This document shows, piece by piece, positions 1 to 6,955 of a stretch of DNA of 11,928 bases. Location of the stretch: assembly GCA_050331475.1 (NCBI GenBank), contig JBHJGU010000101.1, forward strand, positions 1 to 11,928, written 5' to 3'. The translations under genes were made by a program, and so were the position numbers. Every line of letters begins with the position of its first letter. Position 1 is the first letter of the stretch. The DNA is from JBHJGU01 sp050331475 (GTDB lineage: Bacteria; Pseudomonadota; Alphaproteobacteria; Caulobacterales; Maricaulaceae). The notes under the pieces are model-generated. The model was not told the origin of the DNA and did no database searches. It saw only the letters and a list, made by a program, of their open reading frames with translations.

Positions 1-14
1 CAAGCCCGGCGGAC

Positions 15-38
15 GCGCGGCGAGCCAGCCCGCCGCGC
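15..38 (-). terminator. Hairpin downstream of the gcv operon, possible terminator
   Basis: An exact 8-bp inverted repeat (GCGCGGCG at 15-22, CGCCGCGC at 31-38, 8-nt loop) lies about 20 nt beyond the gcvPB stop codon on the minus strand. It could form a very stable GC hairpin where transcription of the operon should end. No U-tract follows it before the window edge, so it is not a textbook intrinsic terminator. It may instead be a stabilising 3' stem or an incidental GC-rich repeat. Confidence 0.3.
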
Positions 39-56
39 GGCCTAAATCCTCGATCC

Positions 57-1613
57 TTACTCCGCGGCGTGCGCGCGGGGCTGGGGCGGGGTCCAGCGCA
101 TGATCGGCTTGCGGGCCGCTTGGGTCTCATCTAGACGACGCAAGGGCGCGTTGAGGGGGGCTTGCTTGAACCGCTCCACCTGGCCGGCCTTGGCCGCTTG
201 GGCGAGCTCTCTCAGCGCGGCGATAAACCGGTCGAGGCTTTCTTTGGACTCGCTCTCGGTGGGCTCCACCAACATGGCGCCATGCACCACGAGCGGGAAA
301 TACATGGTCATGGGGTGATAGCCCTCATCGATCATGGCCTTCGCGAAGTCCAGCGTCTCCACGCCCGTGCCCTTGAGGAACCGGTCGTCAAACAGCGCCT
401 CATGCATGCAATAGCCCTCAAAGGCGGCCGTCATGTCGCCCCGGAGTGCGGTGAGCACGTAATTGGCGTTCAACACTGCGTCCTCGGCCGCCTGTTTCAG
501 CCCATCCGCGCCATGGCTGAGGATATAACTCAGCGCGCGGACAAACATGCCCATCTGACCGTGGAAGGCGCAGAGCCGGCCGAACGGATCGACCTCGCTG
601 TCCCCTTCATGCTCGACCAGCCTCAAGCCCAGGTCTTCGGCGACGATATAGGGCACCGGCGCATAAGGCGCGAGCGCTTCCGAAAGCACCGTCGGCCCCG
701 GGCCCGGCCCGCCCCCGGCATGGGGGGTGGAGAAGGTCTTGTGCAGATTGATGTGCATGGCGTCCACGCCCAGATCGCCCGGGCGCACCCGGCCGACAAT
801 GGCGTTGAAGTTGGCCCCGTCGCAGTAGAAATACCCGCCCGCGGCGTGCAACTTATCCGCAATCCAACGGATGTCTTTTTCAAACAAACCGCACGTGTTC
901 GGGTTGGTCAGCATCAGTCCGGCCACGTCCGGGCCGAGCTTGGCTTCGAACGCGGCAAGATCGACCCGACCGGACTCATCGGCGGGGATTTCATCGACAG
1001 TGAAGCCGCACTGGATCGCGGTCGCAGGGTTGGTGCCATGCGCGCTTTCAGGCACCAGCACGCGCCGGCGCGCGGTCTCGCCCTTGGCGTCCAGCGCGGC
1101 GCGGATCGCGAGCATACCGCAGAGCTCCCCGTGCGCGCCGGCCTTGGGCGAAAGCGCCACGGCCGCCATATTGGTCAGCTTGAGCAGCCAATGGCTAAGC
1201 TCCTGCATCAGGCCCAACGCACCCTGCACGGTGGATTCAGGCTGCATCGGATGAATGTCCGCGAAACCGGGCAGCCGCGCCATGCGCTCGTTAAGCCGAG
1301 GATTGTGCTTCATGGTGCACGAACCCAGCGGATAGAGCCCCAAATCAATGGCGTAGTTCTTTTGGCTCAAGCGCACGTAATGGCGCATGGTTTCGGGTTC
1401 GGTCAGCCCGGGCAAGCCGATGCGGCTCGCCCGATTAAGCCCGCCCAACCGGTCAGCCCCGCCTTTCGGCTCGGGCAGGTCGACCCCGGTCTTCTCCACC
1501 GAGCCCGTTTCGAAGATCAACGGTTCGAACCAAGAGAGCCCCGCATTGTGGCCCGGATCGTCCTGATTAGCCGGAACCGGGGTTGTGGGGCGGCCTTGTG
1601 TGTTCATGCCCAT
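57..1613 (-). CDS. gcvPB: Glycine dehydrogenase (decarboxylating) subunit 2, P-protein beta chain
   Basis: This is the PLP-carrying half of the split P-protein. With GcvPA it decarboxylates glycine and passes the aminomethyl group to the lipoyl arm of GcvH, in the cytoplasm. The 518 residues match the family's usual length. The motif GSCTMKHNPR is at 97-106. The PLP-lysine motif INLHKTFSTPHAGGGPGPGP runs from about 288, with the Schiff-base lysine at K292. SAHGTNPA at 190-197 and TNPNTCGLFE at 236-245 are also typical. The start ATG overlaps the gcvPA stop by one base (TAATG), and a GGGAG sits about 8 nt upstream, so translation is probably coupled. An alternative ATG two codons in (1607) cannot be excluded. 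It is the last gene of the operon. Confidence 0.97.
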   Translation of the reverse strand: MGMNTQGRPTTPVPANQDDPGHNAGLSWFEPLIFETGSVEKTGVDLPEPKGGADRLGGLNRASRIGLPGLTEPETMRHYVRLSQKNYAIDLGLYPLGSCTMKHNPRLNERMARLPGFADIHPMQPESTVQGALGLMQELSHWLLKLTNMAAVALSPKAGAHGELCGMLAIRAALDAKGETARRRVLVPESAHGTNPATAIQCGFTVDEIPADESGRVDLAAFEAKLGPDVAGLMLTNPNTCGLFEKDIRWIADKLHAAGGYFYCDGANFNAIVGRVRPGDLGVDAMHINLHKTFSTPHAGGGPGPGPTVLSEALAPYAPVPYIVAEDLGLRLVEHEGDSEVDPFGRLCAFHGQMGMFVRALSYILSHGADGLKQAAEDAVLNANYVLTALRGDMTAAFEGYCMHEALFDDRFLKGTGVETLDFAKAMIDEGYHPMTMYFPLVVHGAMLVEPTESESKESLDRFIAALRELAQAAKAGQVERFKQAPLNAPLRRLDETQAARKPIMRWTPPQPRAHAAE

Positions 1614-2962
1614 TACAAAATCTCCCGCAGCGCGAGTTCCAGCGCGGCCATGTCCGCGCGCGTGTTGGTTTCGGTGGCGGCGAGCAACACCACATCGTCC
1701 ATGCCGGCGGCCGGGTTGAGCCGCGCAAACGGCACCCCGCCGAGAATGCGTCGGCCGGCGAGCGCGTTGACCACCTCTTTGGCGGGCTTGTTCAGCCGCA
1801 CAGCAAACTCGTTGAAAAACCGTGGGGTGAGGATCTCCAACCCGTCCACGCTCTCCAGCCGATCGGCCAACTCGCAGGCGGCCTCGTGGTTGAGCCGCGC
1901 AAGCCGCTCAAGCCCCGCCTCGCCCAGAAGTGTCATGTGTGCGGAAAACGCCAAGCAACACAGCCCCGAATTGGTGCAAATATTCGAGGTCGCTTTGTCC
2001 CGGCGGATATGCTGTTCGCGGGTGGACAGGGTCAGCACGAAGCCGCGCTCCCCATTCGCGTCCACCGTCTCACCCGCCAACCGACCGGGGATTTGGCGGA
2101 GGAAATTCCGGTCCGCGCGAGTGGCGAATAGGCCCACATAGGGCCCGCCGAAATTCAGGCTGTTGCCGATGGACTGACCTTCCGCGGCCACAATGTCCAC
2201 GCCCATGTCGCCTGGCGCTGCGACCAGGCCCAGCGACACCACCTCGGTCACCACGCTGACCACCAGTGCGCCTTGGGCGTGGGCGGCCTCGGAAATCGGG
2301 CTCACATCGGTGAGCGTGCCGAAAACATTGGGGCTTTGCACCACGACGCACGCCACGTCCTCGCCCAGGTGCGCGAGGACCGCGGCTTCGTCGTCCACCG
2401 CCGGGTCGAGCACGAGAATGTCCATGTCCTGGTGTTTGGCGAGGGTGCAGGCGGCCGCCGCGTAATGGGGATGCAAGCCGCCCGACAGGACAGCCTTTTT
2501 CCGCTTCGTCACCCGGGCGGCCATCAAGACCGCCTCCGCACACGCGGTGGAGCCGTCATACATCGAGGCGTTGGCCACCGCCATGCCCGTCAATTGCGCC
2601 ACTTGGGTCTGGAATTCGAACAAGGTTTGCAAAGTGCCTTGGGCGATCTCCGGCTGATAAGGCGTGTACGAGGTCAGAAACTCCGAACGCTGGATCAAAT
2701 GGTCCACGCTGGCGGGCACATGGTGACGGTAGGCCCCGGCGCCGCAGAAAAATGGCGCCGACCCAGCGGCCACGTTTTGGGCGGCGAGCCCGCTTAAGCG
2801 TCGCTCCACCTGCATTTCGGAGAGATGGTCGCCGAGCCCCTCAATAGGGCCGTCAAGCCGCGCCGCCTCGGGCACGTCGGCGAACAGTGCGTCGATAGAG
2901 CCCGCGCCAACGGCGGCGAGCATGTCCGCACGGTCGCGCGGGGTTAGCGGCAGATAGCGCAA
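1613..2962 (-). CDS. gcvPA: Glycine dehydrogenase (decarboxylating) subunit 1, P-protein alpha chain
   Basis: This is the N-terminal-type half of the split P-protein, which forms the active decarboxylase with GcvPB. The 449 residues match the family's usual length. Diagnostic stretches are FFCGAGAYRHHVP at 71-83, SYTPYQPEIAQGTLQ at 98-112 followed by FEFQ, and NASMYDGSTA at 131-140. The start is a TTG codon at 2962, five bases after the gcvH stop. A GGAG that overlaps the end of gcvH lies about 9 nt upstream and supports this start, and no ATG lies nearby. The rare start plus the SD embedded in gcvH suggest translation coupled to gcvH. It overlaps gcvPB by one base. Confidence 0.97.
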   Translation of the reverse strand: MRYLPLTPRDRADMLAAVGAGSIDALFADVPEAARLDGPIEGLGDHLSEMQVERRLSGLAAQNVAAGSAPFFCGAGAYRHHVPASVDHLIQRSEFLTSYTPYQPEIAQGTLQTLFEFQTQVAQLTGMAVANASMYDGSTACAEAVLMAARVTKRKKAVLSGGLHPHYAAAACTLAKHQDMDILVLDPAVDDEAAVLAHLGEDVACVVVQSPNVFGTLTDVSPISEAAHAQGALVVSVVTEVVSLGLVAAPGDMGVDIVAAEGQSIGNSLNFGGPYVGLFATRADRNFLRQIPGRLAGETVDANGERGFVLTLSTREQHIRRDKATSNICTNSGLCCLAFSAHMTLLGEAGLERLARLNHEAACELADRLESVDGLEILTPRFFNEFAVRLNKPAKEVVNALAGRRILGGVPFARLNPAAGMDDVVLLAATETNTRADMAALELALREIL

Positions 2963-2967
2963 CGTCT

Positions 2968-3345
2968 TTACTCCAGGGTCGTGAGGTATTGGTCATAAGC
3001 CGCCCGGTCCATCAGGGCCGAGAGCTGGCTTTTGTCCGACAGGGTCATTTTGAAAAACCAGCCCGCGCCTTCAGGGTCTTCGTTGACCGTTTCCGGAGCG
3101 TCGGCGAGCGCGGCGTTGCCTTCGGTCACTGAGCCCGCCACAGGGGCGTAAACGTCGGAGGCCGCCTTCACGGACTCCACCACCGCCGCTTCGCCGCCTT
3201 GGGTCAGGGTTTTGCCGGCCTCAGGGGGTTCGGCGAACACCACATCGCCGAGCCGCCCGGCGGCGTGTTTGGTGATGCCCACGGTGGCGACATCGCCGTC
3301 AACGGCGATCCATTCATGGTCTTTGGTGAAGTAAAGCTCGGCCAT
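2968..3345 (-). CDS. gcvH: Glycine cleavage system H protein
   Basis: The lipoyl carrier protein shuttles the aminomethyl group from the P-protein to GcvT and is re-oxidised by the L-protein (lipoamide dehydrogenase, not in this window). The 125-residue length is typical. The N-terminus reads YFTKDHEWI, and the lipoylation motif VESVKAASDVYAPVAG begins near residue 56, with the attachment lysine at K60. The AGWFFKMTL motif is near the C-terminus. The ATG at 3345 follows an AAAGGAGAG Shine-Dalgarno sequence, and only 20 nt separate it from the gcvT stop, so the two are in one transcript. Confidence 0.97.
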   Translation of the reverse strand: MAELYFTKDHEWIAVDGDVATVGITKHAAGRLGDVVFAEPPEAGKTLTQGGEAAVVESVKAASDVYAPVAGSVTEGNAALADAPETVNEDPEGAGWFFKMTLSDKSQLSALMDRAAYDQYLTTLE

Positions 3346-3365
3346 GGGGCTCTCCTTTTGCGGGG

Positions 3366-4472
3366 CTAGCCGCGGTAATAGCGTTGGGGATCGAAAGGCG
3401 GGCGGACGACGTCTGCGGCGAGCGGCTTGCCGCGCACGAGAATATCGAGCTGGGTGCCCGGCTTGGCGTGCTCGGCCGCCACATAACCCATAGCGATGGG
3501 CGCTTGCAGGGTGGGCGCAAAACCGCCCGAGGTGAGCCGTCCGATGACCGCGCCGGATTTGTCCACAATCTGCGCGCCCGCGCGGGCCGGCGCCCGGCCC
3601 TGCAGCCGTAAGCCCACACGCTTACGCGCCGGAGGCTCGGCGAATTGCGCCATGATCTGCGTCCCGCCAGGAAAGTCCGCCCGCTCGCGGCGAACCTTGG
3701 CGACCGCCCATTTCAGATCGGCCTCGACCGGGGTCGTGCCCGCGTCAATATCCGAGCCGTAAAGGCAAAGCCCCGCCTCTAAGCGCAGGCTGTCGCGCGC
3801 ACCCAGCCCGATCGGCGCCACGCGCTCATCGCTCAAAAGCTTGCGGGCGAAGTCGGCGGCCGCATCCGCGGGCACGGAGATCTCATAGCCGTCCTCGCCG
3901 GTGTAGCCTGAACGCGAGACGACGCAGTCAAGTCCCGCAATGTCCCCGCGACGGGCCTGCATAAAGACCAAATCAGTTGTCCAAGGGGCGAGTTCGCCCA
4001 GCACCGCCGCCGCCATCGGCCCTTGCAACGCCAAGAGCGCGCGATCCTTCAGCGCGGTGAGCGTGGCGTCCGCACCCGCAGCCTCGGCGATGTACGCCAA
4101 ATCGGTATGTTTCTCGGAAGCGTTAACGACGAGGAACAGGCCGTCATCATCGGGGCGGGAGACCATCAGATCGTCAAGGATCCCGCCTTCCTCGTTGAGC
4201 AAGAGCGTGTAGCGCTGGGTCCCCGGCTCCAAACCTTGGATATCGCCGGGGGTGACGCGCTCAAGCGCTTGGGCCGGCTGGGCGCCGGTCATCCGCGCTT
4301 GGCCCATATGAGAGACGTCAAAAAGGCCCGCCTTTTCGCGGGTCCATAAATGCTCCGCCATGACGCCTTGGGGGAATTGCACGGGCATGGCGTAGCCCGC
4401 GAAGGGAACCATGCGCGCGCCAAGCTCCACATGGAGATCGTAAAGCGGGGTCTTGTGCAAAGCGTCGGTCAT
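3366..4472 (-). CDS. gcvT: Aminomethyltransferase, glycine cleavage system T protein
   Basis: It transfers the one-carbon unit from aminomethyl-lipoyl-GcvH to tetrahydrofolate, giving 5,10-methylene-THF and ammonia. The 368 residues match the usual size. The N-terminus TPLYDLHVELGARMVPFAGY and the FDVSHMGQ motif (51-58) are characteristic. GGILDDLMV at 96-104 contains the Asp pair (100-101) in the region that holds the family's catalytic Asp. SRSGYTGEDGYEI lies mid-protein, and GLGARDSLRLEAGLCLYGSD follows it. The ATG at 4472 has a GGAG 6 nt upstream. It is the first gene of the operon, and the glycine riboswitch ends just before it, so its SD is the natural target of ligand control. Confidence 0.97.
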   Translation of the reverse strand: MTDALHKTPLYDLHVELGARMVPFAGYAMPVQFPQGVMAEHLWTREKAGLFDVSHMGQARMTGAQPAQALERVTPGDIQGLEPGTQRYTLLLNEEGGILDDLMVSRPDDDGLFLVVNASEKHTDLAYIAEAAGADATLTALKDRALLALQGPMAAAVLGELAPWTTDLVFMQARRGDIAGLDCVVSRSGYTGEDGYEISVPADAAADFARKLLSDERVAPIGLGARDSLRLEAGLCLYGSDIDAGTTPVEADLKWAVAKVRRERADFPGGTQIMAQFAEPPARKRVGLRLQGRAPARAGAQIVDKSGAVIGRLTSGGFAPTLQAPIAMGYVAAEHAKPGTQLDILVRGKPLAADVVRPPFDPQRYYRG

Positions 4473-4500
4473 TACGCGCTCCGGAGCCGGTGTTCAGGTC

Positions 4501-4530
4501 GGCGCGCCTGGGCGAACCCAAGCCCGCGCC
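4501..4530 (-). promoter_or_regulatory. Expression-platform hairpin between riboswitch and gcvT
   Basis: This 30-nt segment begins immediately after aptamer 2. It folds as GGCGCG against CGCGCC, with an inner TGGG/CCCA stem capped by a TTCG loop and a small asymmetric internal loop. No U-run follows, and about 25 nt later come the GGAG and ATG of gcvT. This favours control at ribosome access over intrinsic termination. The fold is read by eye, and competing structures were not calculated. Confidence 0.5.
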
Positions 4531-4722
4531 CCCGCTGTCGAAGAACCTGAGAGATTCCGCTTCCGATATAGACCGGACGCTTGCTCCGTCGGTGGACGCG
4601 AACAAAAAAATTCGCGCCGCTTTCCAGCGTTTGCTCGGCTCCTCGCGGTCCTTGTGCCTGAGCGTTTCCGGGGCGGTTGCGCCTTCGGCGCCGGCGCGAA
4701 GCCGGGCTCTCCCGCGAAAGAG
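4531..4722 (-). promoter_or_regulatory. Tandem glycine riboswitch (two aptamers)
   Basis: The leader of gcvT on the minus strand carries two glycine aptamers in series. Aptamer 1 (about 4720 down to 4618) opens with CGCGGGAGAGCC and contains GCCGAAGGCGCAA and GGAAACGCTCAGGCA. It continues through AAGGACCG and closes with CTGGAAAGCG. A short linker with a run of T follows (about 4617-4602). Aptamer 2 (about 4602-4531) has CCACCGACGGAGCAAGCG, then GGAATCTCTCAGGTTC and GACAGCGGGGG. These are the conserved cores of the glycine riboswitch class. In this position it is known to switch on gcv expression when glycine is plentiful. The exact ends are estimates. Confidence 0.93.
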
Positions 4723-4914
4723 GTTAGCCGTGACCTGTGACGGTTCAGCGCACAGCCGTCAAGGGGGCATCGCTAGCTTGGGTTCCCCGGCGCAAGAAGA
4801 CCGCGAACCATAAGCCCCACCAAACCAATCGCTGAAACGGCCGTGCTTCCAGCGATAATGGCCAAAACCGCACCCAACGCCCCGTAAACAAACCATCAGA
4901 GAGCCAAAATACAA

Positions 4915-4942
4915 GGATTTTAGAAAGAAGACCGTAAAATCC
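4915..4942. repeat. Inverted repeat in the gcv/acyltransferase intergenic region
   Basis: GGATTTTA (4915-4922) and TAAAATCC (4935-4942) form an exact 8-bp dyad with a 12-nt spacer in a locally AT-rich patch. It could be an operator or a hairpin. It lacks a T-tract and a convergent gene end that would make it a terminator. Confidence 0.5.
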
Positions 4943-4966
4943 GCCCTCAAAGCGCCGGTCGGACGG

Positions 4967-5013
4967 CGCCGGCCAACGCAGCCAAAGCCGGACACACGGC
5001 GTCTTGGCCGGCG
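4967..5013. repeat. GC-rich inverted repeat, 10-bp arms
   Basis: CGCCGGCCAA (4967-4976) is the exact reverse complement of TTGGCCGGCG (5004-5013), with 27 nt between. A stable hairpin is possible on either strand. In DNA this rich in G+C such dyads arise by chance fairly often, and no function is assigned. Confidence 0.4.
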
Positions 5014-5264
5014 GCGGCCGGGGCCAGCGCCTGGTCCGACGTGTAAGCTCCGCCCGGGGGGGGCAACCCGCCGCGGGGGTTTTGGCGAGACGGCGGACGC
5101 TCACCGCTGGACCCATTGGCTCGATCACGGGAACGCGATCGATTGTGTTTCGTCTAAAACGCGAAAGTCGTGTCCTCAATTGTGCAAAATATGCTTTGCT
5201 CGTTCGCTGTTAAGGTGTTGGCGGAGTGCGCGTTTGGCGTCGACCGTCCGTGTTCGGGATTGTG

Positions 5265-6401
5265 ATGACGGGGACGCACGTACAGCCTGGCCATGGTCGC
5301 TTGGAAGACCGTCGCAACAATTTTACGGCCGTGCGTCTTATGCTCGCTGGGGTCGTGTTGGCCTCGCACGTCTTGATGATCCCGCACGGACAACCGGCCC
5401 CCGGCGGTCTCCACGCCGCGCTCGATACAATGAGCCAGTTCGCGCTGGACGGCTTTTTTATCTTATCCGGCTATATGTTGGCCGCCTCCCTGGCGCGCTC
5501 CTCGGACATGACCGGTTTCGCGATCGCTCGAGTTCTGCGCATCTTCCCCGGCATCATCGCGGCCGCCCTTGTGGTGGTGTTTGGCCTCGGCCTGGCCTTC
5601 ACCAGTCTAGGGAGCGCAGATTATCTCAGCGCGCCGGAAACTTGGGCCGCTTTGGCCAAGCTGATCACTCAAGCGGATCCGCTCACCGGGTTGCCCGGCG
5701 TGTTCGAGACCCATCCGCGGGGCGAGGCGAACACCCCACTTTGGACCATCCGCTATGAATTGATGTGTTATGCGGCGGCTGGCTTGCTGGCGGGCTTGGG
5801 CGCGTGGCGCTCCAGGGTCGGGTTTTGGGCGGTGACGCTCTTGGCGCTGACCGCGTCGGTGGGCTTTCAAACCGTTGATTACAATGGTCCGCTTGACGAC
5901 ACACTTTACGCCGGCGCGCGGTTCGGCGCAGCCTTTATGATCGGGGCGGCGTTTTTCCGGTATCGCGATCGGATTCCGCTGACGTGGCCGTGGATCGTCG
6001 TGGAGATCGGCTTGGCGGTCGTACTCAAAGACACCCCGGCGGGCCCTGTTATGGCGCAATTCGCCACCGCGTTTGTGGTGCTAGGTTTAGGCTTTTTGGT
6101 CCTGCCGGGGGGGAGCGGACGTGTGGTGCGGGGCCTGCCGGACATCTCCTATGGTGTTTATATTTTGCACTGGCCGATCGGCCAGGCCGCCTATGCGCTA
6201 AACCCGGAGATCAGCCCACTCGCGCTCTTGGCGATTATGGCGATCGGCGCGGTTGGGGCGGGGGCGGTTATGCGTCTTTGTGTAGAGAAGCCGGCCTTGG
6301 CGGCGAAGCCTCACTTGCGTGCCTGGATTGCCGGCCACAGCCAGCGGCAACCGCGGCGGCGCACGACGCGTGTGGACCCTGCCCTCGCCTCCTCGTCCTA
6401 A
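5265..6401 (+). CDS. Acyltransferase 3 family integral membrane protein
   Basis: This multi-pass inner-membrane protein belongs to the OafA/NodX-type acyltransferase-3 family. These proteins move acyl groups, often acetyl, onto surface sugars or lipids. Numbering is from an upstream GTG at 5226. The family's Arg-X10-His motif is exact (R37 to H48, in the first hydrophobic segment). Further marks are the LDGFFILSGYM segment (74-84), RVLRIFPGIIAA (102-113), LWTIRYELMCY (172-182), ISYGVYILHWPI (307-318) and EKP (354-356). About ten hydrophobic segments are visible, and the C-terminus is basic and cytoplasmic in type. I chose ATG 5265 (GGGA just upstream); GTG 5226, with AAGG upstream, is the alternative. 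It stands alone, so the acyl acceptor cannot be inferred. Confidence 0.88.
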   Translation: MTGTHVQPGHGRLEDRRNNFTAVRLMLAGVVLASHVLMIPHGQPAPGGLHAALDTMSQFALDGFFILSGYMLAASLARSSDMTGFAIARVLRIFPGIIAAALVVVFGLGLAFTSLGSADYLSAPETWAALAKLITQADPLTGLPGVFETHPRGEANTPLWTIRYELMCYAAAGLLAGLGAWRSRVGFWAVTLLALTASVGFQTVDYNGPLDDTLYAGARFGAAFMIGAAFFRYRDRIPLTWPWIVVEIGLAVVLKDTPAGPVMAQFATAFVVLGLGFLVLPGGSGRVVRGLPDISYGVYILHWPIGQAAYALNPEISPLALLAIMAIGAVGAGAVMRLCVEKPALAAKPHLRAWIAGHSQRQPRRRTTRVDPALASSS

Positions 6402-6463
6402 ACCACCACCACGCCCCTTAGCGCAGCTAGACGCTAGCCGCAGCCTGCCGCACACTCGCGCCC

Positions 6464-6943
6464 ATGACGACGCTTTACGTCGACGCCGATGCTTGTCCGG
6501 TGAAGGATGAATGCCTACGCGTGGCCGAACGCCATGGCGCGCCGATGGTGCTTGTCTCCAATGGCGGCGCGCGCATGGGCCGGCATCCGCTGGTGCGGCT
6601 TGTGATCGTGGAGGACGGCCCCGATGCGGCCGATCAATGGATCGCCGAGCACATCCACGCCGGCGACGTCTGTGTGACCAGCGACATTCCGCTCGCTGCC
6701 AAATGCCTGGAGGCCGGCGGCCTCGCCCTGCGGCCCGACGGGGAGGCGTTCACTGCGGCCAATATCGGGGCCAAGCTTGCTGTCCGCGATCTCATGGCCG
6801 ATCAACGCGCGGCTAACCCCTTCATATGGGCGGCGGGCCGAAGCCGTTCTCCCGCGCCGACCGATCCCGCTTTCTCGACGCGCTCGAAATCCTCATGCGC
6901 CGGGCGCGCGCGGCGACGGGCTAGGATCGTTTTGGGACCTTAA
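6464..6943 (+). CDS. YaiI/YqxD (DUF188) family protein with frameshifted C-terminus
   Basis: The N-terminal motif YVDADACPVKDE (residues 5-16), the VSNGGARMGRHP stretch and CVTSDIPLAAKCLE (about 70-83) identify the YaiI/YqxD/DUF188 family, whose biochemical role is poorly known. The family-like reading stops after about residue 120 (RAANPF). The frame that continues to 6943 then gives an arginine/serine-rich tail unlike the family. The expected ending, GGGPKPFSRADRSRFLDALE then ILMRRARAATG, is encoded in another frame from 6826 to the TAG at 6922-6924. One base is missing near 6824-6826 (TTCAT|ATGGGC). It is either a real recent mutation or a sequencing error. Restoring the base gives about 153 residues, a normal length. 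No clear SD precedes the ATG. Confidence 0.85.
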   Translation: MTTLYVDADACPVKDECLRVAERHGAPMVLVSNGGARMGRHPLVRLVIVEDGPDAADQWIAEHIHAGDVCVTSDIPLAAKCLEAGGLALRPDGEAFTAANIGAKLAVRDLMADQRAANPFIWAAGRSRSPAPTDPAFSTRSKSSCAGRARRRARIVLGP

Positions 6944-6955
6944 CGTAGGGTACCC

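Larger units (their letters stand above)
4723..5264. other. Gene-free region between the gcv leader and the acyltransferase gene
   Basis: About 540 bp separate the divergent gcv leader and acyltransferase gene, and no ORF here resembles a known protein. It should contain both promoters. On the minus strand TTGACG (4757-4762) is a possible gcv -35 box, but I see no good -10 at standard spacing. Two inverted repeats stand out: GGATTTTA/TAAAATCC at 4915-4942 and CGCCGGCCAA/TTGGCCGGCG at 4967-5013. A moderately AT-rich patch lies at 4905-4942, and an uninterrupted run of eight G is near 5055-5062. Nothing points to a small RNA with confidence. Confidence 0.5.

Noticed and set aside
162..2141. Very long plus-strand open frame (659 codons) across gcvPB and gcvPA
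   Set aside because: It lies antisense to two well-identified genes. Its composition (His, Arg, Gln rich) is what the complement of GC-rich codons gives, and it matches no recognisable family.
4745..5179. Minus-strand open frame of 144 codons upstream of the glycine riboswitch
   Set aside because: It is Arg/Trp/Pro rich with no motif or SD, and it would sit within the operon promoter region. It is most likely a chance frame in GC-rich DNA.
6418..6437. Short inverted repeat TAGCG/CGCTA between the acyltransferase and DUF188 genes as a terminator
   Set aside because: It has only 5-bp arms and no T-tract, so it is too weak to call.
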